A DNA stretch of 64,000 nt from Sinohyriopsis cumingii (GCA_028554795.2 JAPYKE020000567.1:1-64000); one strand, 5' to 3'. Counted from the first letter of the stretch, positions 7,030 through 21,706 are shown. Notes: generated by a model not told the origin, from the sequence alone. Translations and numbers: made by a program.

Positions 7030-8192
7030 AAAGTTAAAAATGGCTACATGACCATCAAAAGAAAAAAACTCTCCCAAGCTCCAAATTCACCTGTTGTGCC
7101 GAAGGAGAATACTGGGGAAACAGGAATCACTCGTGGTCGGAATCATATCTAGGTAGCATATATCAAAGGCAAGTGAAGGAAACTCCGGCTTGTAACAACA
7201 AATCAAACAGCTGAAAAAGGCGATGAACAATATGATAATGGTTATAAAATCCCTATAGTATTTTCTGCCAATATTAAGAAAACTACACCAGGACGAAGAT
7301 CCAAATGAATCGATTCGGGACCCATGACGCCCTTCAAATGTAACAAAAATGTCAGCTGGCTGGTTACAAATATTTGATAATCCAGACGGCATCCCTAACC
7401 AAGCAACAAAGTTGTGGCCGCAGACTAAAACATGCATATCCGAATAGCTCAGCAGCAAAAACCAAATTAGACAATATAATGCACTATGTTGTACCATATG
7501 AACAATGAATGAGAAGAAACATTCCTGGGACAGATGCCAAGGCGTCTTCAACTAAAACTTAAACATAATGTTTTGCATCACGTCTGCGTGATTGGAAATT
7601 GCAATCGCAAACAAGCACCATCGTCTATAAGAAAATTTACATAACCAAGTGGCAAAGTCAACAACAAGTAAGACTTAAAACAAGCCCCCACAAATAGCTA
7701 TATCAAAGCAACATAATGATTACATTTAAAAAATATTTCTCCGTAAAAAGTATTTGCCACGAACACATCCACAGGTCAAACTTTGTTATGTATTTAATGA
7801 CTTATTTATTAAGATTATGTCCTTTTATCATTGTCAGATTTGTTTCGCTGAGCCTCTGAGGAAACTGTAATACTTACAAAGGGTCCATCAAGTTATTTCA
7901 ACATTATTTTCGTTTGTTTATAATGAACTTGAATGATCATCTCATTTTGACAGACTCATCTTCTGTGAATTACGTTTATTCCCGCTATTGGTTAGGACTG
8001 TGAATCCGCATTGTATGATGCAGATTGTTCGGATTGCCTTGATGGAAGTTTGTAAGTAAATGTCTGTTTGTATTGACATTTCTGCATGCATCTTATGTGG
8101 TTATTACTTTTGTTTACAACCAGTTGACATGGGATCTAAATGAAAAACTAAAGAAATTTGAGTGTATCAATTTTATTCTATAAACCGGGTAT

Positions 8193-9030
8193 TTACCCAT
8201 TTTGTTGAAATCCGTAATGAATATTCAAACTAATTTTAAAGCTGAATGAGTATTGAAACTTCTTGGTCTTGACATCGTAGATATCAAATGTATATATAGT
8301 TATGAAATAAAGTTGCAATCTCTCTTCTTGTCTGTTTGGTTTGAAGAGCATAATGCAGCTCTTATTTTCATTGATTTTAAAATTATATTTTGCCGAGTAT
8401 AATTGAGCGATATCAAGCATTGCATGCAAATGAGCATTGATATTCGTTGTATGAGTGACATCATCAGCCGACGCAAACTTCTCAGCAGAAATTAAAGATA
8501 GGTTATTCCTAACTTGGAATTTTCTAACAACTTTAAAATTTCGTTATTATATACCAGCTATATAAGCGTGGATAGCACTCTGCCTTGTCGGACACCTTGT
8601 CTAATTGGTAACGGTTCTAATTTAATGCCATTCGCGAAACAATGCTATAGATATTAGCTTCTACGGATCTGCAATTACAGTGTAGTTTGCCAGAAATTCC
8701 TGATATGGAAATATTTATGAAAAGACCCTCGTGCCATACAGTGACAACCGCCTTTCTTATTTACAGAAATGCGACATAGACTTTGACTCTAATTTTCGGC
8801 TAGCGAAGGTAGCTTGATGTAAATTGCACGATGCCGTTCTACCGCTGGATCCCTTTTGAGAGTCCAGCTCTTGAGCGTTAGGGACAATGAATAAAGTCTA
8901 ACCTATAGACATTTTTAAAATAGTTTATGCAAAACAGGCAGTAAAAAGACAGCTCTGAAGTGATCATGGTCATTTTTACACTTTCTTCGAAATTTGAAAT
9001 TGGTACAATTATGCCAACCTTCAAGGCAAG
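8193..9030 (-). mobile_element. LINE reverse transcriptase remnant, unit 2
   Basis: Same remnant as at 2208-3045, same blocks and breaks, with AT at the third shared site. Confidence 0.85.
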
Positions 9031-9734
9031 TGGTATATAACAATGTTTTGAAGTCTGTCCTCATCTTTTGGACTCAAGCGTTTACTTCTTCTCGCCCGAG
9101 AGATAGATTTCGCGAAAGTTGCGATAAAGCACTTGTGTGTGATTCGCAGTTGGGATAGGAGACAATGGAGTTTGAAACACTTTTTGTGTGTCGTTTTCTT
9201 CTTCCGTTCATGAGGCTGCATCTGTCTTCGGGTCACTTGGGGCTTTTGGCTTTTAATCGTCGCCTTTAAATCTCTTTTCGTCGATTTATCTGTTTCGTGT
9301 AAAGCTTTCTGGTAAAAAGTTCAAGACATTGACAGTACCGTTTCGATTTTTCTGTTTCTGACAAATGTGTGCGTCTAATCAATCAACGAATTTCAATCTT
9401 GTGGCAACTGTGACATCTCGTTGGGATTAGGATTTCGAGGTATATCAGGTATCTGTTGATAGCACCAATGATGGAATTCCATCCATCCTTTAAAAGGTAC
9501 TAACGACAGCTTTTGTCCTTGCAAGGTACACGTATTAGGCCTTCATATGAAGGGGGTCTTCTTCTATCTTCTCATATCTCATAGAAGTTGCTAAGCATAA
9601 GATCTGTACAAAAGAACAGCATTAGAATCTTTTCTTTTGACTGACGTATATTTTCTTTTTGACTATTGGTAAAAGAACGCTCAGATGTTTTCGTAAGAAT
9701 TCTTGCTGTAGCTTGGACAAAACTACCGTTCCTT

Positions 9735-9905
9735 TCAAGACAATGAAACAACATTCACACACGACTTCACGCAATGATTTCTTAGGGCGAGTTGATCGGA
9801 TTTCGTAAGAACCGACAACACATCCCTAAACGAGGAGGTTGCCCTTTCTTTGTACCCTTTTGGGGTGTTTTGTGATTGAGTGGTTCGCACTTCTTGGGGT
9901 GACAT
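9735..9905 (-). CDS. Candidate mini-gene A, unit 2
   Basis: Same 56 codons and promoter as at 3750-3920; no difference noticed. Confidence 0.3.
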   Translation of the reverse strand: MSPQEVRTTQSQNTPKGYKERATSSFRDVLSVLTKSDQLALRNHCVKSCVNVVSLS

Positions 9906-10504
9906 CTTTATCTTTCACTGACGGGAATCTCCAGGTCCACTTCCTTTTTATATTGAAATTTTGTCTCCACTGATGGTCGGTACGTCGTAGGAGCTGGATG
10001 TCGGGCATCACTCGACGTTGAGGTTTTCTCAACGGACTAAATCTTGACAGTTCTAAGTTTGGAACACTCCCGTTATGTCTTCGCCTTCGGTCTTGCGTGA
10101 TGGCACTTTCTTTTATCGGCAGAAACTGCAGCTAGAAAAGAAGACGTTGTCTCCGGAGAAGTTCAAGTTGCCTTTTATTTTTAATTCAGATTAGGAAAGA
10201 CGCTCCTTAAATCGTTTGGAATTCCACAAAGTATTTGAACATAGTAGGCAGGAATAACACAAACAAAATCTTTCGGCAAATGGGTAGTTGGACTATATCT
10301 GACGATTTATATAATTTAGCAGCAACCAACCACCTTATAGCATTCAGATGTCACTAGTAAAAAAAAGTCTTAATTCTTTTCAGGTGCTACTGCTGAAAGA
10401 GTGTGCATGTTGATTGAATTCTTCGTTGCGTTTATTTTACATCTTTGCAAACTTTCTGTAAATGCGTTTTGTCAGCTCCAGTGCCAAACAACGAATGTTC
10501 TCTT

Positions 10505-10744
10505 CTAAAGGATGGCATAAGCACTGTGTAGACCATACAGCTTCTTCCATGTAAGCCGAGATTTGCTGCCCACACCAGAACTGAAACAGTTGAATTTATC
10601 TGCGTCTCCAAGGTAGACAGATCCAGCTCGAATAATTGTTTGGTTTACGGTCCATCCAGATTGCACTTTGGACAATTTTAATCGAGTTTCAAAGGGTAAA
10701 TAGCCAGGCATAATAACTGTGGTTTGCACTTCTTGGAGTGACAT
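10505..10744 (-). CDS. Candidate mini-gene B, unit 2 (T/L/Q allele)
   Basis: Same 79-codon frame as at 4519-4758 with Phe22 changed to Leu; promoter and AATAAA unchanged. Confidence 0.4.
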   Translation of the reverse strand: MSLQEVQTTVIMPGYLPFETRLKLSKVQSGWTVNQTIIRAGSVYLGDADKFNCFSSGVGSKSRLTWKKLYGLHSAYAIL

Positions 10745-11641
10745 CGTTATCTTTTACTGAAGGGAATCACCGGGTACACTTCCTTTTTATACTAAAATTT
10801 GTCTCCACTGATGGTCGGTACGTACGAAACAGAAAAATCGAAACAGTACTGTCAATGTCTTCAACGATTAAAAGCCAAAAACAACAACAGGCAATATATA
10901 TTCTTCTTTCACTGGCTCATTTTAATGAGGTGCTGCTGGTATCTGCAGTAGTTTGCATAGACGTAGTTGAGATCCGTAGAGTGGTTCATTCATGTCATCA
11001 TAGTTACCACGTGAAATCTAAAGAGGCAATGTACAGGGCCATCGCTTTCACTGGTAAAACGACAAGGTACATGCACAATATCATTTTCCATGGTGGTCGT
11101 ATTAATACAGACGCAGTCATGCCGTGCTGCATCGATTATATCACATCGATGTGACCACAGTGCACATCATCACATTCAAATTTATCACTGAATATGAGCC
11201 CCATGCTTGATTGTTGTGGTGAATCTTTATGTCTTTTTAGCCTGGCTCTGGTATTCATAAGCTAATGGTAGTCTTCCTTTTTTGTACTGGAACTCAACCT
11301 ACCCGTACAGTAAAAGGTTGTTGTATGGAATCAAGTACCAGATTCAGAATATGTTTTTAACGACGATTTCGTGATTTTGTAACCATACAATTGTATGGTT
11401 CAGACAAAGTTTCTATCCTCTCTGGAATGGAAATCTTCTTACAGCACGAAACAGTTCACTACTACACTCGGATCGATAATTCAATGTGAATCCTTTGACT
11501 TTGCAGTTGGTATGCATTTCTTTCCATCGGTATCGGTATTGGTAAAGTAATATTTTGGACCGCCGCTAGCAAAACAGGATCTTCTATTTGAGGTGCTCGT
11601 CCATCCATGCATATTAACAATCCCATTCGATGGGGTGAGTT

Positions 11642-12415
11642 CTATCGAGATGGATGTAGAAACATAATTGGCAAGGGTGTGGTAAGAATTTGTTTTTGAT
11701 TGGCCTTTGTATTGACCGACGTCGTTGTGTTCTCTTTGAATTTCGTTGTTCCCTGTAGGACATCAACAATATTTGAACACACAAGGATATAAATCGAGCA
11801 CATATCGTTGTATTTGACGTTATCTTCCTGAGACCCGAGCATGTCGTAGCATTCGCTCCACCTACAAATAGTGTCCCGTGAATCCAGAGGTTCGACGTTC
11901 ACCACGGCTTTACTTCCAGCAATGTGTCCAAACTCAGGTTTTTTCTTGAAACGTCGATTAGACTAGTGCTCAACATTTCTCTCATTCGATATTATTGTTG
12001 TTCGTGGATGGAAGCTTTTCTCGTTCAATTGTTCCATGTTGTACTGTGACACGGACCTTTTCATCAGTCGTTAAGAGTAACATGATTGGCATTTGCGAAA
12101 CATGCATCCATGAAATTCGTAGATGAATTTTGGGTCGTTTAAATCGGAACTATCCACCAAATGACTTTGAATGATCTTTTTGTCCCGTCTCTGGTATGCT
12201 GCACCCATGTGTCTTCCCTTATGTACAATGTATCAACTCAGAGCTTTGGCAGAGTATCCACCGCTGATGAGATGGGGGGTGGGGCTTTGAGATTGTACGA
12301 TGGCTATTCTGTTCTCAGACATGAATGTACTGCGGTACGCTAAATTGTTCACAGCATTGGCGTAAAATGTCGTTATCAGATCGGCAATGTTTGAACATTT
12401 CTTCCTGAAAGTCAA
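11642..12415 (-). mobile_element. Polinton-type polymerase B fossil, units 2/3
   Basis: Same fragment as at 5656-6429; no difference noticed. Confidence 0.7.
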
Positions 12416-14178
12416 ATGGGCTGGAAGCGTGTGGATATTGTTGAGATCTTAATAGTGAATATCCGGAAAGTGCGAGATAACAGCGTTTTGATTGGATTTC
12501 GCTTTTGAAAAGTATCATTCCAAACGTTTTAGGCTAACGAACTCCATTGCACGACCACATCACCCATGCATTTGTCATACCTTCACGTTGATGATTTCGG
12601 CACCGTTCATAATGACTTTGGGGCATCTGGTACCATGTTCTTGAAGAAGACATTTTCCGTCTTATCCGAGATTTTGTGAGCCGTCATCATAGGAAAGCGA
12701 TCACAGTCTCCGTAACGTTGGATAACCTCGTCGCTCCTGGTGTGGTCGATGCCGTGTAAGACCCATTAGGCTGGGTTCTCGAGAGATTTTTGCATGTTGG
12801 GAATGGAGTGTATAGAACTGGGTTTCATTTTTGGCGACTTATTGTATGATGACATCTACGATCTATTCTCCCACACATTGTTTCATCCCACCGTCGGCTG
12901 TATCAACACACCCTTTGATAAACGTGACAGACACGCCGCTGCCTCTTATTCCAAAAATATGATTGACCTCAGCAAGGTGAACTCAGTAATGGCAAATATA
13001 TGTCTACATGCTTGAAAAGTTAAAAATGGCTACATGACCATCAAAAGAAAAAAACTCTCCCAAGCTCCAAATTCACCTGTTGTGCCGAAGGAGAATACTG
13101 GGGAAACAGGAATCACTCGTGGTCGGAATCATATCTAGGTAGCATATATCAAAGGCAAGTGAAGGAAACTCCGGCTTGTAACAACAAATCAAACAGCTGA
13201 AAAAGGCGATGAACAATATGATAATGGTTATAAAATCCCTATAGTATTTTCTGCCAATATTAAGAAAACTACACCAGGACGAAGATCCAAATGAATCGAT
13301 TCGGGACCCATGACGCCCTTCAAATGTAACAAAAATGTCAGCTGGCTGGTTACAAATATTTGATAATCCAGACGGCATCCCTAACCAAGCAACAAAGTTG
13401 TGGCCGCAGACTAAAACATGCATATCCGAATAGCTCAGCAGCAAAAACCAAATTAGACAATATAATGCACTATGTTGTACCATATGAACAATGAATGAGA
13501 AGAAACATTCCTGGGACAGATGCCAAGGCGTCTTCAACTAAAACTTAAACATAATGTTTTGCATCACGTCTGCGTGATTGGAAATTGCAATCGCAAACAA
13601 GCACCATCGTCTATAAGAAAATTTACATAACCAAGTGGCAAAGTCAACAACAAGTAAGACTTAAAACAAGCCCCCACAAATAGCTATATCAAAGCAACAT
13701 AATGATTACATTTAAAAAATATTTCTCCGTAAAAAGTATTTGCCACGAACACATCCACAGGTCAAACTTTGTTATGTATTTAATGACTTATTTATTAAGA
13801 TTATGTCCTTTTATCATTGTCAGATTTGTTTCGCTGAGCCTCTGAGGAAACTGTAATACTTACAAAGGGTCCATCAAGTTATTTCAACATTATTTTCGTT
13901 TGTTTATAATGAACTTGAATGATCATCTCATTTTGACAGACTCATCTTCTGTGAATTACGTTTATTCCCGCTATTGGTTAGGACTGTGAATCCGCATTGT
14001 ATGATGCAGATTGTTCGGATTGCCTTGATGGAAGTTTGTAAGTAAATGTCTGTTTGTATTGACATTTCTGCATGCATCTTATGTGGTTATTACTTTTGTT
14101 TACAACCAGTTGACATGGGATCTAAATGAAAAACTAAAGAAATTTGAGTGTATCAATTTTATTCTATAAACCGGGTAT

Positions 14179-15016
14179 TTACCCATTTTGTTGAAATCCG
14201 TAATGAATATTCAAACTAATTTTAAAGCTGAATGAGTATTGAAACTTCTTGGTCTTGACATCGTAGATATCAAATGTATATATAGTTATGAAATAAAGTT
14301 GCAATCTCTCTTCTTGTCTGTTTGGTTTGAAGAGCATAATGCAGCTCTTATTTTCATTGATTTTAAAATTATATTTTGCCGAGTATAATTGAGCGATATC
14401 AAGCATTGCATGCAAATGAGCATTGATATTCGTTGTATGAGTGACATCATCAGCCGACGCAAACTTCTCAGCAGAAATTAAAGATAGGTTATTCCTAACT
14501 TGGAATTTTCTAACAACTTTAAAATTTCGTTATTATATACCAGCTATATAAGCGTGGATAGCACTCTGCCTTGTCGGACACCTTGTCTAATTGGTAACGG
14601 TTCTAATTTAATGCCATTCGCGAAACAATGCTATAGATATTAGCTTCTACGGATCTGCAATTACAGTGTAGTTTGCCAGAAATTCCTGATATGGAAATAT
14701 TTATGAAAAGACCCTCGTGCCATACAGTGACAACCGCCTTTCTTATTTACAGAAATGCGACATAGACTTTGACTCTAATTTTCGGCTAGCGAAGGTAGCT
14801 TGATGTAAATTGCACGATGCCGTTCTACCGCTGGATCCCTTTTGAGAGTCCAGCTCTTGAGCGTTAGGGACAATGAATAAAGTCTAACCTATAGACATTT
14901 TTAAAATAGTTTATGCAAAACAGGCAGTAAAAAGACAGCTCTGAAGTGATCATGGTCATTTTTACACTTTCTTCGAAATTTGAAATTGGTACAATTATGC
15001 CAACCTTCAAGGCAAG
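14179..15016 (-). mobile_element. LINE reverse transcriptase remnant, unit 3
   Basis: Same remnant as at 2208-3045, no difference noticed within it. Confidence 0.85.
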
Positions 15017-15720
15017 TGGTATATAACAATGTTTTGAAGTCTGTCCTCATCTTTTGGACTCAAGCGTTTACTTCTTCTCGCCCGAGAGATAGATCTCGCG
15101 AAAGTTGCGATAAAGCACTTGTGTGTGATTCGCAGTTGGGATAGGAGACAATGGAGTTTGAAACACTTTTTGTGTGTCGTTTTCTTCTTCCGTTCATGAG
15201 GCTGCATCTGTCTTCGGGTCACTTGGGGCTTTTGGCTTTTAATCGTCGCCTTTAAATCTCTTTTCGTCGATTTATCTGTTTCGTGTAAAGCTTTCTGGTA
15301 AAAAGTTCAAGACATTGACAGTACCGTTTCGATTTTTCTGTTTCTGACAAATGTGTGCGTCTAATCAATCAACGAATTTCAATCTTGTGGCAACTGTGAC
15401 ATCTCGTTGGGATTAGGATTTCGAGGTATATCAGGTATCTGTTGATAGCACCAATGATGGAATTCCATCCATCCTTTAAAAGGTACTAACGACAGCTTTT
15501 GTCCTTGCAAGGTACACGTATTAGGCCTTCATATGAAGGGGGTCTTCTTCTATCTTCTCATATCTCATAGAAGTTGCTAAGCATAAGATCTGTACAAAAG
15601 AACAGCATTAGAATCTTTTCTTTTGACTGACGTATATTTTCTTTTTGACTATTGGTAAAAGAACGCTCAGATGTTTTCGTAAGAATTCTTGCTGTAGCTT
15701 GGACAAAACTACCGTTCCTT

Positions 15721-15891
15721 TCAAGACAATGAAACAACATTCACACACGACTTCACGCAATGATTTCTTAGGGCGAGTTGATCGGATTTCGTAAGAACCG
15801 ACAACACATCCCTAAACGAGGAGGTTGCCCTTTCTTTGTACCCTTTTGGGGTGTTTTGTGATTGAGTGGTTCGCACTTCTTGGGGTGACAT
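15721..15891 (-). CDS. Candidate mini-gene A, unit 3
   Basis: Same 56 codons and promoter as at 3750-3920; no difference noticed. Confidence 0.3.
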   Translation of the reverse strand: MSPQEVRTTQSQNTPKGYKERATSSFRDVLSVLTKSDQLALRNHCVKSCVNVVSLS

Positions 15892-16490
15892 CTTTATCTT
15901 TCACTGACGGGAATCTCCAGGTCCACTTCCTTTTTATATTGAAATTTTGTCTCCACTGATGGTCGGTACGTCGTAGGAGCTGGATGTCGGGCATCACTCG
16001 ACGTTGAGGTTTTCTCAACGGACTAAATCTTGACAGTTCTAAGTTTGGAACACTCCCGTTATGTCTTCGCCTTCGGTCTTGCGTGATGGCACTTTCTTTT
16101 ATCGGCAGAAACTGCAGCTAGAAAAGAAGACGTTGTCTCCGGAGAAGTTCAAGTTGCCTTTTATTTTTAATTCAGATTAGGAAAGACGCTCCTTAAATCG
16201 TTTGGAATTCCACAAAGTATTTGAACATAGTAGGCAGGAATAACACAAACAAAATCTCTCGGCAAATGGGTAGTTGGACTATATCTGACGATTTATATAA
16301 TTTAGCAGCAACCAACCACCTTATAGCATTCAGATGTCACTAGTAAAAAAAAGTCTTAATTCTTTTCAGGTGCTACTGCTGAAAGAGTGTGCATGTTGAT
16401 TGAATTCTTCGTTGCGTTTATTTTACATCTTTGCAAACTTTCTGTAAATGCGTTTTGTCAGCTCCAGTGCCAAACAACGAATGTTCTCTT

Positions 16491-16730
16491 CTAAAGGATG
16501 GCATAAGCACTGTGTAGACCATACAGCTTCTTCCATGTAAGCCGAGATTTGCTGCCCACACCAGAACTGAAACAGTTGAATTTATCTGCGTCTCCAAGGT
16601 AGACAGATCCAGCTCGAATAATTGTTTGGTTTACGGTCCATCCAGATTGCACTTTGGACAATTTTAATCGAGTTTCAAAGGGTAAATAGCCAGGCATAAT
16701 AACTGTGGTTTGCACTTCTTGGAGTGACAT
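16491..16730 (-). CDS. Candidate mini-gene B, unit 3 (T/L/Q allele)
   Basis: Same frame as at 4519-4758 with Leu at residue 22. Confidence 0.4.
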   Translation of the reverse strand: MSLQEVQTTVIMPGYLPFETRLKLSKVQSGWTVNQTIIRAGSVYLGDADKFNCFSSGVGSKSRLTWKKLYGLHSAYAIL

Positions 16731-17627
16731 CGTTATCTTTTACTGAAGGGAATCACCGGGTACACTTCCTTTTTATACTAAAATTTGTCTCCACTGATGG
16801 TCGGTACGTACGAAACAGAAAAATCGAAACAGTACTGTCAATGTCTTCAACGATTAAAAGCCAAAAACAACAACAGGCAATATATATTCTTCTTTCACTG
16901 GCTCATTTTAATGAGGTGCTGCTGGTATCTGCAGTAGTTTGCATAGACGTAGTTGAGATCCGTAGAGTGGTTCATTCATGTCATCATAGTTACCACGTGA
17001 AATCTAAAGAGGCAATGTACAGGGCCATCGCTTTCACTGGTAAAACGACAAGGTACATGCACAATATCATTTTCCATGGTGGTCGTATTAATACAGACGC
17101 AGTCATGCCGTGCTGCATCGATTATATCACATCGATGTGACCACAGTGCACATCATCACATTCAAATTTATCACTGAATATGAGCCCCATGCTTGATTGT
17201 TGTGGTGAATCTTTATGTCTTTTTAGCCTGGCTCTGGTATTCATAAGCTCATGGTAGTCTTCCTTTTTTGTACTGGAACTCAACCTACCCGTACAGTAAA
17301 AGGTTGTTGTATGGAATCAAGTACCAGATTCAGAATATGTTTTTAACGACGATTTCGTGATTTTGTAACCATACAATTGTATGGTTCAGACAAAGTTTCT
17401 ATCCTCTCTGGAATGGAAATCTTCTTACAGCACGAAACAGTTCACTACTACACTCGGATCGATAATTCAATGTGAATCCTTTGACTTTGCAGTTGGTATG
17501 CATTTCTTTCCATCGGTATCGGTATTGGTAAAGTAATATTTTGGACCGCCGCTAGCAAAACAGGATCTTCTATTTGAGGTGCTCGTCCATCCATGCATAT
17601 TAACAATCCCATTCGATGGGGTGAGTT

Positions 17628-18401
17628 CTATCGAGATGGATGTAGAAACATAATTGGCAAGGGTGTGGTAAGAATTTGTTTTTGATTGGCCTTTGTATTG
17701 ACCGACGTCGTTGTGTTCTCTTTGAATTTCGTTGTTCCCTGTAGGACATCAACAATATTTGAACACACAAGGATATAAATCGAGCACATATCGTTGTATT
17801 TGACGTTATCTTCCTGAGACCCGAGCATGTCGTAGCATTCGCTCCACCTACAAATAGTGTCCCGTGAATCCAGAGGTTCGACGTTCACCACGGCTTTACT
17901 TCCAGCAATGTGTCCAAACTCAGGTTTTTTCTTGAAACGTCGATTAGACTAGTGCTCAACATTTCTCTCATTCGATATTATTGTTGTTCGTGGATGGAAG
18001 CTTTTCTCGTTCAATTGTTCCATGTTGTACTGTGACACGGACCTTTTCATCAGTCGTTAAGAGTAACATGATTGGCATTTGCGAAACATGCATCCATGAA
18101 ATTCGTAGATGAATTTTGGGTCGTTTAAATCGGAACTATCCACCAAATGACTTTGAATGATCTTTTTGTCCCGTCTCTGGTATGCTGCACCCATGTGTCT
18201 TCCCTTATGTACAATGTATCAACTCAGAGCTTTGGCAGAGTATCCACCGCTGATGAGATGGGGGGTGGGGCTTTGAGATTGTACGATGGCTATTCTGTTC
18301 TCAGACATGAATGTACTGCGGTACGCTAAATTGTTCACAGCATTGGCGTAAAATGTCGTTATCAGATCGGCAATGTTTGAACATTTCTTCCTGAAAGTCA
18401 A
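17628..18401 (-). mobile_element. Polinton-type polymerase B fossil, units 3/4
   Basis: Same fragment as at 5656-6429; no difference noticed. Confidence 0.7.
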
Positions 18402-20164
18402 ATGGGCTGGAAGCGTGTGGATATTGTTGAGATCTTAATAGTGAATATCCGGAAAGTGCGAGATAACAGCGTTTTGATTGGATTTCGCTTTTGAAAAGTA
18501 TCATTCCAAACGTTTTAGGCTAACGAACTCCATTGCACGACCACATCACCCATGCATTTGTCATACCTTCACGTTGATGATTTCGGCACCGTTCATAATG
18601 ACTTTGGGGCATCTGGTACCATGTTCTTGAAGAAGACATTTTCCGTCTTATCCGAGATTTTGTGAGCCGTCATCATAGGAAAGCGATCACAGTCTCCGTA
18701 ACGTTGGATAACCTCGTCGCTCCTGGTGTGGTCGATGCCGTGTAAGACCCATTAGGCTGGGTTCTCGAGAGATTTTTGCATGTTGGGAATGGAGTGTATA
18801 GAACTGGGTTTCATTTTTGGCGACTTATTGTATGATGACATCTACGATCTATTCTCCCACACATTGTTTCATCCCACCGTCGGCTGTATCAACACACCCT
18901 TTGATAAACGTGACAGACACGCCGCTGCCTCTTATTCCAAAAATATGATTGACCTCAGCAAGGTGAACTCAGTAATGGCAAATATATGTCTACATGCTTG
19001 AAAAGTTAAAAATGGCTACATGACCATCAAAAGAAAAAAACTCTCCCAAGCTCCAAATTCACCTGTTGTGCCGAAGGAGAATACTGGGGAAACAGGAATC
19101 ACTCGTGGTCGGAATCATATCTAGGTAGCATATATCAAAGGCAAGTGAAGGAAACTCCGGCTTGTAACAACAAATCAAACAGCTGAAAAAGGCGATGAAC
19201 AATATGATAATGGTTATAAAATCCCTATAGTATTTTCTGCCAATATTAAGAAAACTACACCAGGACGAAGATCCAAATGAATCGATTCGGGACCCATGAC
19301 GCCCTTCAAATGTAACAAAAATGTCAGCTGGCTGGTTACAAATATTTGATAATCCAGACGGCATCCCTAACCAAGCAACAAAGTTGTGGCCGCAGACTAA
19401 AACATGCATATCCGAATAGCTCAGCAGCAAAAACCAAATTAGACAATATAATGCACTATGTTGTACCATATGAACAATGAATGAGAAGAAACATTCCTGG
19501 GACAGATGCCAAGGCGTCTTCAACTAAAACTTAAACATAATGTTTTGCATCACGTCTGCGTGATTGGAAATTGCAATCGCAAACAAGCACCATCGTCTAT
19601 AAGAAAATTTACATAACCAAGTGGCAAAGTCAACAACAAGTAAGACTTAAAACAAGCCCCCACAAATAGCTATATCAAAGCAACATAATGATTACATTTA
19701 AAAAATATTTCTCCGTAAAAAGTATTTGCCACGAACACATCCACAGGTCAAACTTTGTTATGTATTTAATGACTTATTTATTAAGATTATGTCCTTTTAT
19801 CATTGTCAGATTTGTTTCGCTGAGCCTCTGAGGAAACTGTAATACTTACAAAGGGTCCATCAAGTTATTTCAACATTATTTTCGTTTGTTTATAATGAAC
19901 TTGAATGATCATCTCATTTTGACAGACTCATCTTCTGTGAATTACGTTTATTCCCGCTATTGGTTAGGACTGTGAATCCGCATTGTATGATGCAGATTGT
20001 TCGGATTGCCTTGATGGAAGTTTGTAAGTAAATGTCTGTTTGTATTGACATTTCTGCATGCATCTTATGTGGTTATTACTTTTGTTTACAACCAGTTGAC
20101 ATGGGATCTAAATGAAAAACTAAAGAAATTTGAGTGTATCAATTTTATTCTATAAACCGGGTAT

Positions 20165-21002
20165 TTACCCATTTTGTTGAAATCCGTAATGAATATTCAA
20201 ACTAATTTTAAAGCTGAATGAGTATTGAAACTTCTTGGTCTTGACATCGTAGATATCAAATGTATATATAGTTATGAAATAAAGTTGCAATCTCTCTTCT
20301 TGTCTGTTTGGTTTGAAGAGCATAATGCAGCTCTTATTTTCATTGATTTTAAAATTATATTTTGCCGAGTATAATTGAGCGATATCAAGCATTGCATGCA
20401 AATGAGCATTGATATTCGTTGTATGAGTGACATCATCAGCCGACGCAAACTTCTCAGCAGAAATTAAAGATAGGTTATTCCTAACTTGGAATTTTCTAAC
20501 AACTTTAAAATTTCGTTATTATATACCAGCTATGGAAGCGTGGATAGCACTCTGCCTTGTCGGACACCTTGTCTAATTGGTAACGGTTCTAATTTAATGC
20601 CATTCGCGAAACAATGCTATAGATATTAGCTTCTACGGATCTGCAATTACAGTGTAGTTTGCCAGAAATTCCTGATATGGAAATATTTATGAAAAGACCC
20701 TCGTGCCATACAGTGACAACCGCCTTTCTTATTTACAGAAATGCGACATAGACTTTGACTCTAATTTTCGGCTAGCGAAGGTAGCTTGATGTAAATTGCA
20801 CGATGCCGTTCTACCGCTGGATCCCTTTTGAGAGTCCAGCTCTTGAGCGTTAGGGACAATGAATAAAGTCTAACCTATAGACATTTTTAAAATAGTTTAT
20901 GCAAAACAGGCAGTAAAAAGACAGCTCTGAAGTGATCATGGTCATTTTTACACTTTCTTCGAAATTTGAAATTGGTACAATTATGCCAACCTTCAAGGCA
21001 AG
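20165..21002 (-). mobile_element. LINE reverse transcriptase remnant, unit 4
   Basis: Same remnant, with the GG doublet at 20534-20535. This changes the codon just before the stop that follows the RQGVRQG block and leaves the stop in place. Confidence 0.85.
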
Positions 21003-21706
21003 TGGTATATAACAATGTTTTGAAGTCTGTCCTCATCTTTTGGACTCAAGCGTTTACTTCTTCTCGCCCGAGAGATAGATTTCGCGAAAGTTGCGATAAA
21101 GCACTTGTGTGTGATTCGCAGTTGGGATAGGAGACAATGGAGTTTGAAACACTTTTTGTGTGTCGTTTTCTTCTTCCGTTCATGAGGCTGCATCTGTCTT
21201 CGGGTCACTTGGGGCTTTTGGCTTTTAATCGTCGCCTTTAAATCTCTTTTCGTCGATTTATCTGTTTCGTGTAAAGCTTTCTGGTAAAAAGTTCAAGACA
21301 TTGACAGTACCGTTTCGATTTTTCTGTTTCTGACAAATGTGTGCGTCTAATCAATCAACGAATTTCAATCTTGTGGCAACTGTGACATCTCGTTGGGATT
21401 AGGATTTCGAGGTATATCAGGTATCTGTTGATAGCACCAATGATGGAATTCCATCCATCCTTTAAAAGGTACTAACGACAGCTTTTGTCCTTGCAAGGTA
21501 CACGTATTAGGCCTTCATATGAAGGGGGTCTTCTTCTATCTTCTCATATCTCATAGAAGTTGCTAAGCATAAGATCTGTACAAAAGAACAGCATTAGAAT
21601 CTTTTCTTTTGACTGACGTATATTTTCTTTTTGACTATTGGTAAAAGAACGCTCAGATGTTTTCGTAAGAATTCTTGCTGTAGCTTGGACAAAACTACCG
21701 TTCCTT

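Larger units (their letters stand above)
5988..11973 (+). repeat. Array unit 2 (5,986 bp)
   Basis: Carries C, CC, AT, T at the first four shared sites and the T/L/Q allele of mini-gene B, but A at the last site, near 11264, which is otherwise seen only with the S/F/R allele. It therefore looks like a recombinant. One private C-to-T change lies near 10272. Confidence 0.95.
11974..17959 (+). repeat. Array unit 3 (5,986 bp)
   Basis: C, CC, AT at the first three sites; the rarer C at 15095 (shared only with unit 7); T/L/Q allele of mini-gene B; C at the last site. Confidence 0.95.
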
